Source of the DNA: Pegea sp. RAD2-039
Lineage: Eukaryota; Chordata; Thaliacea; Salpida; Salpidae
Direction of reading: 5' to 3'
Assembly: GCA_034620365.1 (NCBI GenBank)
Contig: JAQGEQ010000045.1
Location: 62,001-126,000 of the forward strand
Length of the DNA: 64,000 bases
The notes below the pieces were generated by a model that did not search any database, was not told where the DNA came from, and saw only the letters and a program-made list of their open reading frames with translations. A program made the translations under genes and the position numbers. This document shows, in pieces, positions 38,156-60,300 of this stretch; positions within the stretch are counted from its first letter, which is position 1, and each line of letters starts with the position of its first letter.

Positions 38156-41100
38156 AGTGATTTTTTAATACGCCCAAATTATTAAATCATATTTGATGTA
38201 TTAATTAAGTTTACTTTGAACAACTTTGAAGTACTAAATCAAAGTCTAATTTTATTTTACGAAATTTTTAATGAAAACTTTGATATTTAAAAACTATTTG
38301 GACATGAAGTAATTAGATTAAAGACAAATTACATTTTCTTGATACAACATAATGCTGTAAACTAATTTCAGTCGATAGTTCATGAGTTCTGTTTTAAACT
38401 TTTAGATATTAAACAACTAAAGTCAATTTGTTTGTTTTTTAACGTTTCAACTTCTATAACTTCTAATTGTTTTACTATTTACTAGATTTACAATTCTTTT
38501 ATACAAATTATTTTGTTCAAAATCATTACAACTTTACAAAATATTTTTCAATGTAAATAAATGTTAACGATGATTGACAGATCTTGAAAAGTTCTGCTTC
38601 AGTTGCTTCAGCTTAGTTAATGAAGAACTTGTAACTGCTGGAAATTTTTCAAGTAAGAATTGAAAGTCTGAATTTTTTAAATTTCGTTTGAAGTAAAATA
38701 TCCTTAAAATTTTATTTGAAAAAAGTTTAATCAGTTTGTTTTAAAATATTTATAAAACTATTTTAATTAATCACTTTAAAATCAAATCATTCAACTTATG
38801 TAGGATTTAATAACCTTTGATCATGATGTATAAGATCAACTTTTAACGAAATCTCAAGAACAATTCAATCTTTCATCATGCATCAATTAATAATAGTCTA
38901 ATCTGGTATCGTTAGTCTTTGTAATAGAACACAAGTGAAGACTTAATAGATTGTTTTTACAGCTGTAATAATAATTTACTGATTTTAAAAAGACATTTCA
39001 AAGCTTCTCAGGACTTTTGGCTTAGACTAGTCATCTGAAACATAGCTAAATGTTGATTTGATCTTCTAACAATCTTCAATGCTTATCTGAATTAGTCTTT
39101 TGTTCTCAGACAAAGTGGAGTTTTAATAAATCATCTTTATTGTAAGTGCAGCTTGTATTCTAGTTCAATCACTCAATCAACTACTTTTCAAAGAGCTCCG
39201 ATACTTCAGACTTTTATTTGCTTCTTTATAGTCCTGTGTCTGCTGTAAGTACTTTATGATTTGTTTTGCAGCCATGCATTGAATAATTCAATTTGAAAAG
39301 CTGTGTGAATCAAAAAAACTGAAATTAAAACCAAGTTTTCAGTTCTCTGTTTGAAACTTTTGATTTTTTACAACAATATGCTTCTTATTTAACGAGTTTG
39401 AAGCTTTCATAATGCTTATTGACTACTGGAGCCGATAATTATTCTCTATTTTCTTTATTTTGTGCTTCACTTCTAAGCCAATTAAGGCTTCACGCGCTAT
39501 TTGAAGCAGAAATCTCAGGAGATGTAAGCTAATATTACCCAACTTTTCCTTTAAAGTAAAATAAGATTTGCTTCTGAAACTTGATCAGGAATTTATAAAA
39601 GCCTGAAAGGTAATTATGCAAACTTAATATTTATAAAACTTAACTTTTATCTTTGCAAAAACATATTTTTTAAACTTTGTTTAAATTTCTTAGACGTATT
39701 TGGATTATTTTATACTCTGTCAAAGTTCAAATATTTTGAGGTAAGTTTTAAAAAACTTGCAACATCATGTATCGCTCTTAAAATGTATCTTTTGTTCTTT
39801 TAAAAGAAAATTGTGAAACTTTTTCTTCATCATCATCATAGTTTCAAACAATAAATAGTTATCTCAGTGAAAATATTATTTGCAAAAGTTGAACTATTTA
39901 AATTAATGATGATGAAGCTATTAGTTACATTCTTTGCTCCAAAGTGTTTCAATTTCTAGCTTAGACAAAAATATTCACCGTAAAAACGGTTTTAGTAATG
40001 AGGCTGATGATATAAATAATCTGATTTACATTCAAAATTAAAGCTAATATAAGATTATTCAAATATTCAAAGCAAGGTTGAATTGATAAAAAATCAAAGA
40101 ATAAATAGTTTGAGAGAACACGTCTTGCTAAAATAAATGTTTCAAACTTGGCTATTTTCCAATTAGTTTTCATTTTTGTAATTTCAAACAGCTAATCATA
40201 AAATGTTTTTAACAAAACCTTTCACATCAGTAATTACACAACGAATAATAATGAAATTCTTTATGAATATATTTCAGTTACAAATATAGAACATTTTGAT
40301 TTATTACATGAACCAGTTTACAAAAGAAGCTGTGGCCTTAAGTAACATTCATGATTCAGAGCAAATAAGAAAAAAATGTTGAGCTATTTGAATTTGTAAA
40401 TGTTGTTGACTATTCTGTGAACCATTTTCAAAATTTTAAACCTTCAAAGTTATGTAAGTCATCTGGTATTTTGTTTGTGTTTCTTCAACTTTAGTATTTG
40501 CCAAAAATTGAATTGCTGAAAAAACTATCTCTTATTTGGAAAAGTATAAATTTTCACAAGAATCTCTCTGATTATCTTTCTACTTTATAAAGAAGAATAT
40601 TTCTACATCTACTTTGTCACAATACAGAATCAAGAGCGAAACACAAACAACTTTCAAAAAACTTTCACAAAACACTAAAATATCAAAATTTCAAATTGTA
40701 TTTGAATTAGGTTTGAATCTAATCAATAAAAAGATTATTTTCTTTTAATTATTTCAATAAACTTTCAAAAATGATTTAAATTAATTTGAAACCAATTTCA
40801 AAAACTTTTGTTTTATTGCGAAATTTTAAATACTTTTTCTTACTTCGAAATTAAGAATAACTCAAGATTTAGTTTAAGAAGATCTAAAGTAACTTAAGGG
40901 GGTTTTCCATAAATTCATCTTTACTACAAAGCACAAAAATTGAAAAAATAAATTAAAGTTTGATAAAGCTGAACAGATTAAAAAATAATTGTGGATAATC
41001 TCCTTTTAATCTAATCAAAATGTTTAAATGTTTTATATAAAGTATTAAGAAATTAATTTCTATCTAGTTACAAAATGTTAAAAAACTTTTTAAACTATTT

Positions 41101-42190
41101 TTCAAATCACACAATTACAGTTTTGAACTTACAGCCATTTAAATCATCAAATTTGAAACCAGCGTTGTTTGATTGCAACTTTTTAGTATATGAGGTTGAC
41201 CTACAGAAGTAGACAATATTAGTTTGTTTTCTGTTCGCTAACATCAAATAAAAACACTAATTTTCTAAACTTAATAATGTTACATGAGCTAACAGTAGAG
41301 CTAGAAAAAATATTTCTATAAAATGAATAATTTTCATAAAAGTTCTATTACATAAAAACGATTCTGTTTAAAGTTTTTATCTAAGTTTCAAACAAAAGTT
41401 TTGCTACAACCTGTTATTCTATACAGAAAAAGGAACTTTTATCTATCATCTTTAGTATAAATAAAAACAAATAATAAAACTAAAGACGAAAGTTTAATTT
41501 GCTTTTTTGGTAAAAATAGGATTTTGAATCTGTCATTAAATTTCGAGTCGTTTTATATATACTTTAAAATCGATTTAAAATTTAATTTATAAAAAGTTAT
41601 TCAAGAGGTTTAAGATCTAAATAAATAATATTTTTGTTATAAGACAGACAAAAATTGAATTTTTAAGCAATAAAACTTTATACATTTTAGCTACTTTTAA
41701 AGATATTTCAAAAACATCTTAAACATGATTTATTAAAAGTATTCAAAACGAAAAAAATGTGAAAATTAATCTTTAACAACTAAGATTTGGAAATCTATAT
41801 ATGTACAAATACTTATTTGATTATTTCAAAGATTAATAATTGGTTATAAAAGATTACTATCATAATTTAGTTGTAGTTTTTTGGTGTTGTCAGTTGTATT
41901 GTTCAAATAATTTTTTTTAGTAAACTTGAATAACAGTTTCGTATTTTAAAATACCTGAAATTTAAAAACCAATGTTTTTTAAACACATTTTGAAATCTTT
42001 TAAACAATATCAAGCTCTTCATCAAGTAAGCTAAAGCTACTGAAACAGAACAATATTTTGTAAAGTTTTAATGATTAAACAGTTTAATAAAATCATTACA
42101 AAAGTTATAAAGAAAATAGAGTAATTAAAATAGTTTAAAATCTAAAAATTTATAAAAAGAGTTTAAATTTCAGTTTACTTTGTCAGAACC
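38156..42190. other. interior of the inverted repeat
   Basis: About 4 kb of AT-rich DNA between the arms. I see no transposase, reverse transcriptase or other long ORF. A diverged continuation of the palindrome is visible: 38522-38632 matches the reverse complement of 42008-42078 (TCATTA.AACTTTACAAAATATT, then GTTCTG.TTCAGT.GCTT.AGCTTA). Several stretches look like short plus-strand exons with GT donors (38581-38652, 39164-39244, 39413-39523), but they do not assemble into a recognisable protein. Confidence 0.5.
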
Positions 42191-42872
42191 TAAAAAATCA
42201 AATAATGTTAATGCTTTAAACTTTAATTGTTTAATAAATAAATTAGATAAAGAGCTTATCATTAACTATTTATTAAAATTAGTTTATGTTGAAATATACA
42301 AAATCTAATTTACTTTTTAATGATTATATCTAAAGATTTTTATCATTTTATTTAACATAGACATTAAGTTTTGATAAAAAAGTCAAGGAAACTAATTTGT
42401 ATTTAGATTGTAAATACAAATATTTCAACATGTTCTAATATTTATATAAATCAAACTGAAATTTTCAGTATATTAAAATACACAGCTGAATTTGGGCGTT
42501 TATTTAAGAAGTAATTTTCTAAATACCAAAATGAATCGTTTACGTTTACATAAGAAGCAACTGATATTTTGAAATTACTTTGCTATTTCATTTTTTTACT
42601 TCTGTCAATATCATTCTGTTGGTTTTTATGGTGGGGCTGAATACTGTTTCATAGAGTTAACTATGTAATAAATATTTATATAACGCAAAAAAGTTGATTT
42701 GATAACTGTTTCAACCAAGTAAAATATTTTGTTCAAAGTCTCATTAAAACTTTCTTTTTATTTAGAAAACCAGAAAATATTTTAAGTTGATTTTGTAAAA
42801 GTCCTTCAATCAAAGCTATATAACTACTGCTTCACATAATATTAATATTTGAAATACTATTTTGAACTTTTA
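42191..42872 (-). repeat. large inverted repeat, right arm
   Basis: Reverse-complement partner of 37474-38155, also 682 bp. Inverted matching stops abruptly on both sides. If this is one element with long terminal inverted repeats it spans 37474-42872 (5.4 kb). Confidence 0.93.
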
Positions 42873-43070
42873 TTATTTTTGTTAGATTTTGTTCTTTTCA
42901 TCAAATCATAAACTTAATATTTATAATCGATTAATTGTTAACTAAAGATGAAAAGTCCACTAAAAATTTACAAGGTCTCTTAGACTGTCTTAATGATCTT
43001 TGTATAAAGTCTATTTTCTTTTCTATTTAAACGTTTTCTCTGATATTAATTAAAAACACAAAAGTCTATA

Positions 43071-43170
43071 GATTTATTTACTTCAATAAATGCGAAGGAA
43101 GGTGCCTGAAGAGAGCACCTCTCGCTAACACACATTCTCACAAATAATATCTATTAAGTCAGAAATATAT
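43071..43170 (+). repeat. short hairpin-bearing repeat, copy C
   Basis: This is the best-preserved copy. GCGAAGGAAGGTGC CTGAAGAGA GCACCTCTCGC can fold with GCGA/TCGC outer and AGGTGC/GCACCT inner stems, followed by TAACACACATTCTCACAAAT. It starts about 200 bp outside the right arm of the large inverted repeat. Confidence 0.65.
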
Positions 43171-46100
43171 AAATATTTAACTAAATTAGCTTTTTGAATA
43201 AGAATTGATGTATCGAAATTTAAGTTTAGTTAGTATGAGTTAAAGTAGGAACAAAAAGCTTTTATAACATTTAGAAATCTGTATGAATTTAAAGCTGTTT
43301 TTAAAATGATATCTAAGCGTTAACGTTTTTACATTATATGAATTGATTCTACCAATATATCTACTACGAAAATGAACAATTAGTGATAGTTGTTTAATAA
43401 TTAAAAACAGTAGCTTAAATTCTAAGGCTACATTTTAATTTTTAAACTTATTTAACAGAGATATTTTTTAATTTTTGACTCAGAAGTACAATTTGAACAG
43501 CCGTGCTAATATTTAGTTGGTTGCATAGCTGGGTAATCCCCTACCAATGTTCCATGCAAACGTGTTTATAGTATACAATGATTTGATTATTGAATTTTAT
43601 TAATTCATTTATTGTTCTAACTTATCAACTTTCTCGACTATATTTTGTACTAAAATTATGATGTTTTTCTATATAACAGCTCTTAACTCTACTAATAAGA
43701 ACTTAAACTATTCTTTTGAATAAATGTTTATGTTTAAGATTATCTTATTTGATAAGTAGCTCTAGAAAAACACAAAATTGTTGTTTACACGTGATCTTGA
43801 AGTTGTTTAATTAATCTGCTGAAGTTTACTTCAATAAAAGTAAACACTTTTCTGAATTATGTTTTATTTTTGGTTTTATGTCATATTTCATGTTATTAAT
43901 ATCAAGTTATATGAATATTGTTTTTATTATGACTTTCAATTTAGTTAAAAACTTAGTTATTTTTACATTTATAAAATATATTTAACCTTAAAAAGTTTAG
44001 ATTATCTTATTATTAGTATTATTAATTTACTTGCTATCTATGAATCAATTCATAATAGATATAATACTTGATAAGTTGTTCTCACAAATACTTCCTATAG
44101 CTTATTAGGATTTTATTTTATTATTATAATCTGATTACAATCAGACTGATTTTATAATTATCCTATAAATAAATAATCATAAAGTTTATTTCAAAAGTTA
44201 GTTAAGATACTTGAAATTTTTTAACTTTATATTTATTTTGATAATTTTGAATTACTTTCAGATACTATTTAGTCTTCATAAGACTCAAAAAAACTTGAAT
44301 TAAGGATTAAAGTTGTTCCTTTAAAATTAATCTATTTAAAGAATAAACCTTTTAGATTTATCAAGATATAACTAACTGTTTAGTATAATAACTTGAAGGA
44401 AGTAAAAATCGATTATATCATTTTTCACAAAGTCTAGATTAATAAGTTGATAATATTTACTATAAAGTAGAATAAGTGATAATTTGATATTTATAATTCT
44501 ATCTGAAAATATAGTTATTTGTATAAATATTACTATTTTATCAAATATTAAAAACTTATTTACTAGAATATAATGATATTGAATAATTGATTATTTATTC
44601 ATCAAACTGTTCTAAATCATTGCTTTTAAAGTTTCTTTTATAGATTAGTTTTAATTATATAATAATTGTTTTGTTTTATCAACTGAAACTTTAGATTTTA
44701 TTTTTTTCGATTAGTAACTTGATTATATAAAAAATTTTCAAATATTTTGATTTTTTTAAGTTACTACCACATATCTAGGTGCTTTGTAATTTACATCTGC
44801 TAGAAGAAACTGTCTTGGATTGATCAAAGGTACTTTAAATTAACTTTTCTATAAATATTATCTTATTAGAATGGTTTAAAATATGTTAGCTTGTAATAAA
44901 TTCAAAGTTTTTTTAAGATGTTAGATAAGCACATAATAGTTTCATTGATTTTAAGTAGTTATTGATCAATAGAATTAGTTTACATTTCTACTAACTTATA
45001 ACATTTAATCTTATATAAATAACAACTTTATAATTAGACATTCTTTTTAATTGTTAAAAATATTCATAAGAAAATATATCAATAAATTTGTTATTTTGAT
45101 TTAAACAAATTTATGAGTTGATTATTTACAAAGAGTCCATTCAACTCTTTGAATCCTTAAATCCTTGTGACACAGTTTTCTGTTTATTTATAGAAAGCAT
45201 GCTTTGTGATATATAATGCTTCTTTGAAGTTCTAACTTGTTTATCTTTGATAGTTAATTACATATTGATTAACTTGTTAACATTAGTTTTTCTTTTGGGA
45301 TTTGATAATTATCAAGTTTAACTTGCTTTGTAGGGTTACTTAGAAAAAGTTTAGGTGTTAAAATATTAATAATTTTGTTGGTATATTTAGGATTATATAT
45401 TTCCTAAACTGTTTATTAATATATAGCTCAGGAAATAACTTTCATCCTATTTCAAAATGAGAGAAATGGCTAGAAGCTCTGAGTTATTTCAAACTTTATT
45501 TGGTGATTTTTTGGTTTTAAGAGTACACTCCTTATTTTGGATCTTATTTTTTTGTTCTTATTTATAATGTGGCGTTTATTAAAGGCTTAAAAGATGTAAA
45601 AAATGAAATTAGTTCCGATTAATCTAACTTTAAACTTTTTGTAATTATTCAGTTTTTGTTATTCTATTTAAAATACGTGAATTAAAAAAAAAACTTATTT
45701 TTAAGATGCTATAGACAGTTTATCTGTGCTTTCTTTGATCTTCTAAACTATTCGATGTAGATACAAAGCTTTTAAATGTTAATTAGATTACTTCATTTTC
45801 TATTAAAAACTTAATTAATATTTCTATTAGCGATTTTCAGTAAATCACTTTTTTATTTGATCTAATTTCTATTTTTTGTAAAAATATTTCACTAATTACT
45901 TTTTTTCTTTCTAAAAGACTTAATGCATGAAACTGACAACAGCTAGCTGAAGTCACAAACGTTTTTGAATTAATTGAACACCTTGTTCATGCTTCTAATA
46001 GAAACTACTCACTTTAGTTGTACGATTTTCAAAACATGATTACTTTTGTTGTTCGATATTCTTTAATTAAATTGAAATTTGGAATTTACATTCTGTATGA

Positions 46101-47249
46101 CGTACATATGAAAGCAATTTACAAATTTTTTTTGCTGTAAATCTAATAAATTGTTTTAAAATTTTCTTATTGATGGATTAGATTTTTATTCATTGCTTTT
46201 AATTAATTCTGACATGACTGTAAACCAAACTTTGATTTGTTGTTAAGCTGGATTTCATCCGTATATTTTTCGGATATATTTAAATTTGATTTACAGTTCT
46301 GTTCTTATGACTAATTTGTCCTTTCTGTAAATTTGTTGGATTTTTATTAATTTTACGACTTTACATTCAATTTGTTTCACAAATATTTTAAGTAATAAAT
46401 AAAGTTTTAACTATAAAGTTAATATTTACTTTTCACCTAGATTGTCTTCAGAACTTGCTTTAATTTTCTTCCATTGACTAGTAGTTTTGATTAGTAATTA
46501 TCTAGTATCAATACCATTTTAATTGTTTTCGGAAAAGTCATTCTATTTACATTTTATCTAAGGAGACATTACTTTTATTTCGTACATGTGATTATAAAAA
46601 TGGATACTTTAAGTAAAACCTAAAAGAAATTTAATTCATATTCTTAAAATTGATTTATCCAAGTTTAACTTCTTGTAAAATAAACTGAAAAACTTTAAAA
46701 GATCAGAAGATTAAATTTCTGCAAGTATTGTGCAATTATACGCACGAAACAAAGCTGAAATTAAACAATTATAACGTTCTGCTAGATTGGTTTAGCATGC
46801 TTAGATGAACAGTTACGCATTCCTATTTATTCGGAATGTAGTTTAGAACTATTTGATCCTGTATAAGCGATAAGCTCTCTGCATTTATCAAGCTATTTTT
46901 CATACCCGCAAAAAATTACCTCTGCATTTAATGAAGTAGTTACAACATTCAATCTTCATTACATCATAAATATCCAACAACAAACTACTAAAACGTACGA
47001 TTCACAAACCGAATTTCAGTAGATATTTATAGGTTCGATTGATTTTAATAATATGTTAAACTTTATAAAGAGAATTTACCTCGAAAAATTCCTATTAGCT
47101 AGATTGTACATAACGATGACTTTCTGAATAACCGGTATTATTATTAAAAGAATTAGGTATTTTCTTAACAATTGCCGCTGATATTTACTTATTGTGTTTT
47201 CTACACAACTTCACTTTTACAGTACATAAGCTTGACTTGGTGCACATTA
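43171..47249. other. AT-rich intergenic spacer upstream of collagen
   Basis: More than 4 kb with no coding exon or RNA gene that I can support. Short palindromes are frequent (for example CAAAGAGT...ACTCTTTG near 45129), as expected for such AT-rich DNA. Confidence 0.5.
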
Positions 47250-47643
47250 CTAGCAAGAAGAGGTATCGGCGGCAACTAGTGAAAAACTGCCAGCGCGTGA
47301 CCGTTTCGCTTCGCAAACCGTGCACAACTGTCTGACGCCCGTTTCCTGGTTGTCTGGTTGAATAATCAACTGCCTTTTTTTCATCTATCACCTCCGATCT
47401 ATCCACTGACTTGAAAGTTTATCAGCCGAAGCACACCACCAGCCTCGGTTCGTTTCGCTGTCGACCTCTTCGATTCCAGAGGTGCCTCACAGCGAAACAC
47501 TCGAAATTGTGTCGTTTTCTCTTGTAAGAGGGAAAGGACAGTGACAAGCAGCCGCGCGCAGGTCTGTTAATAGCCTGTGTAGGCGGGTAGCTGCTATAGC
47601 CCCCGCGCCGCCAGGCAATATCAGTCTAGCAATTGACGGAGTG
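47250..47643 (+). promoter_or_regulatory. GC- and CpG-rich collagen promoter/5' UTR region
   Basis: G+C and CpG content rise sharply compared with the kilobases upstream (for example GCCAGCGCGTGACCGTTTCG and GCCCCCGCGCCGCC). The rise runs up to and into the first collagen exon, so this is the likely promoter and 5' UTR. I could not fix a transcription start or a TATA box. Confidence 0.5.
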
Positions 47644-57383
<9,740 letters not shown>

Positions 57384-60300
57384 TTAAATTGATGATGAAT
57401 GTTATAAATGGTTAGAGGCTGCTACTACTTGATAGAAGGGGATAATTGTATCCACAAAAACTTTGGTTGAATCAGGCTCAGTGTCTTGTAGCCTATATTC
57501 TGCCATCGTAACTACAAGTACAAAATTTTCTTAATTTACTGAACAATTTAAACGACATCAACGTGAGCGTACAAGGGTTTTGTGAATCACTTTTCTTGTT
57601 GATACTTTGACGTGTGTACCCACTTACAATCATTTATAATTATAGTCATGTGAGTGGGTTGAAAATGTGGATCTCACTTTGCGAGTATCCTCTTTAATCT
57701 CTGATGATATTGACAAGTGCTGGTGTCTTTTCATCATTTTAATGTCACTTCTAAAGTCCAACAAAGTTTGTGGTGCTGGCTAGAACTTTGTTGACTCTAA
57801 ACCGGACTCCTTCTAAATTTCTTTGTATTACGTCATATAAGTATCACTCGAATGTCATTCACTTCCCTAGTTATAACGATGTCTTTTCTTTTGTTTCTAG
57901 TGGTTTTGAAAAAGGAATTGTGAAAGATTGCTATCTAAGATGAAATTCTTAACTTTCTTCAATTCTTTTTGTATTTTTTATAAATAAGACAGCATGAAAT
58001 TTTAAATATCTTTGGCGTTTATAGAAATTGACTTTAGATAGGGTATAATTATTTTTATTCTTATTATTTTTATTCTATTTTTCGTGTACTTTCTGAAAAG
58101 CATTGATTGAAATAATACATGACGATGTTTTTGGTCGGTTCAGAAATCTGTTTGTTGATTTGATAGATGATTTAGAAAGCAATTTGCAAATACATTAAAG
58201 AATTTCAAAAAAAAACTAAGTATTTGAAACGTCACTGAAAAAAAGCTTTAAAAATCAAACTTTTAAATTAATAATTAAATAATAAAGTCTTGAATAAAAG
58301 TTAAGGTTTAAAATATGAAACAAAAATGTCTTTACCCAAAGCTTCTATTTTATAAACTCCTTAAAGACGAAGTAAAAACGGATTAGTTAATAAATCAAAA
58401 GAAAAAATCGATCAAAAGATTCTTTGATTTACGATTTCATGTTTGCAGAAATTGTAGAATCATCATTTTAATTTAAGAAATAATAGATTATCCTGCAAGA
58501 AAATTTAAAGTAAAAAAGTTTAATTGAAGAGTAATAACAATATGTGTTCGTCTGATTCATTATAAAACCAACCAGTTAGTTCAAAACCAACCTTGGAAAA
58601 CGTAAACTTATACAAGAGAAAGGATTCAGTTGATTTAGTTCAGAATCTTAAGCTACAATCAAATCTTGATTCATAACAAATATTTTAAAAATATACTTGA
58701 TGGTGTACCAAAGCATACACTGTACCTAAAAAACTAAAGTCCCTCAAAAACTAACATTTAAAAAAAGTTTTGAAACATAAGTATGTTTTTCTGATAACAC
58801 AAAAGATGTCCAGAAGCACGTGAGACTATTTCACGGTAAGATTATTAATTAGGGATTTAGAGATTGTTGCCAATTTTAGAAGGTATATTGAAATGTATAT
58901 TTCACGAAAACAAGTTAAGACATTGAAACAAACTCGGAAAAAATCAAGTTTTATTTTAAGAGATTTGAAGAGGCAGGTAAGATAGATTTGATAATAAATA
59001 TTGAGATGATAAAACATGTATGATCAAAAATATTTATAATTACAGAAAAATCACACATAAATTGGTTTAAGTTTGGCCCTTAAACACAATATTTTAAAGT
59101 TTCTAGATTAAAGATCTTTAGAAATATATCATTAGTCACTAATTCAAACTTCAGTTCTTATTTTTACAAAATAAACTTTAAATTTTAGCTTTGAATTTTT
59201 TAATTTTTTCTAAAACTTCAAATATTTGATATTTCTCAAAACTATAAAAAGATATCGGCTCTGAATATCAAATATATTGATTCAATCAAAAAGTCAAAAA
59301 ATTAAAAAGCCAAAATCGTCTAACTCAAAAGTCAGGATTTTTGATAAATGCTTTTACAAAAGAATTGTAATTAATACAAGTAATTAATATAGGCGATAAA
59401 AATTAACTTGAAATGGAAAGAGAAAATTTTGTAGTAATTTGTTTGACAAAAAAGCAAGAAATAAATAAAATTAATTTAATTATAGTAATAAGAATTATTC
59501 TGAAAGTTAAATTTGTTGGCAAGAACTTTGACTAAATTGATCTAATCTAATTACGATTAGTAAATTAACATTTCATGAAAGTATTTCGATAGAGTTTGTA
59601 ATAATGATATAAAAAACAAATTGTAAAACAAACTGATTTAGTGATATTAAATATTATTTTTGATTAATTTGATTTGTTATTTGTTAGAAGAATTTTTTAT
59701 TTACAAAGAAATTCAAATTATCTTATGATGTTAAAAGATTAATTACATTTTAACTGAGAACAACAAGCCAAGCTTTTAAGATTGCCTAGATACTGAAGAC
59801 ACGATTCTATTAATTTCTTGTTTGTTTGTATTATTGACAACAAATTAATTAAAACTCATTTACTAATGTTCTTTGGAAAGACCACACCTTCAAATTTTGA
59901 GGATATGTTAAAAAGCAATTGAATCAGAAAGCGAATTAAATCTTATATGCAAACAAGTTAAAACAAGAATACATTTAACAAGGTCCTCAGAGTATAAAAG
60001 AAACTCGCCTGGTTTTATGTGAGAAAAATTACTGGTCATTCCATGCAAACTTTACACTATTCTTTAGTAAAGTTTAAGGCGTTTAAATGACCAGTGAATA
60101 TTTGGTTTGAAAGAAAAAGCTTTATTTATTCAAAAGTATTTAATTAGTTTCAATTTCCAAACAGTTAAAGTGATTACTTTAATTTATTACATAAGAATTC
60201 AAGCTTTGACGAGGATTTAGAATAAATCTCATCCAGCTTCAGATTAAATCTAGTTTTTTGAAAATAGCTTTTTGAATATTCAAAGTTTTTTTATATCTGT

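Noticed and set aside
47185..47406. Minus-strand 73-residue ORF upstream of collagen
   Set aside because: It lies in the CpG-rich promoter region with no homology or splice context; open frames are expected by chance in GC-richer DNA.
47480..47530. T-loop-like TTCGATTCC suggesting a tRNA
   Set aside because: No acceptor stem, D arm or anticodon arm could be folded around it.
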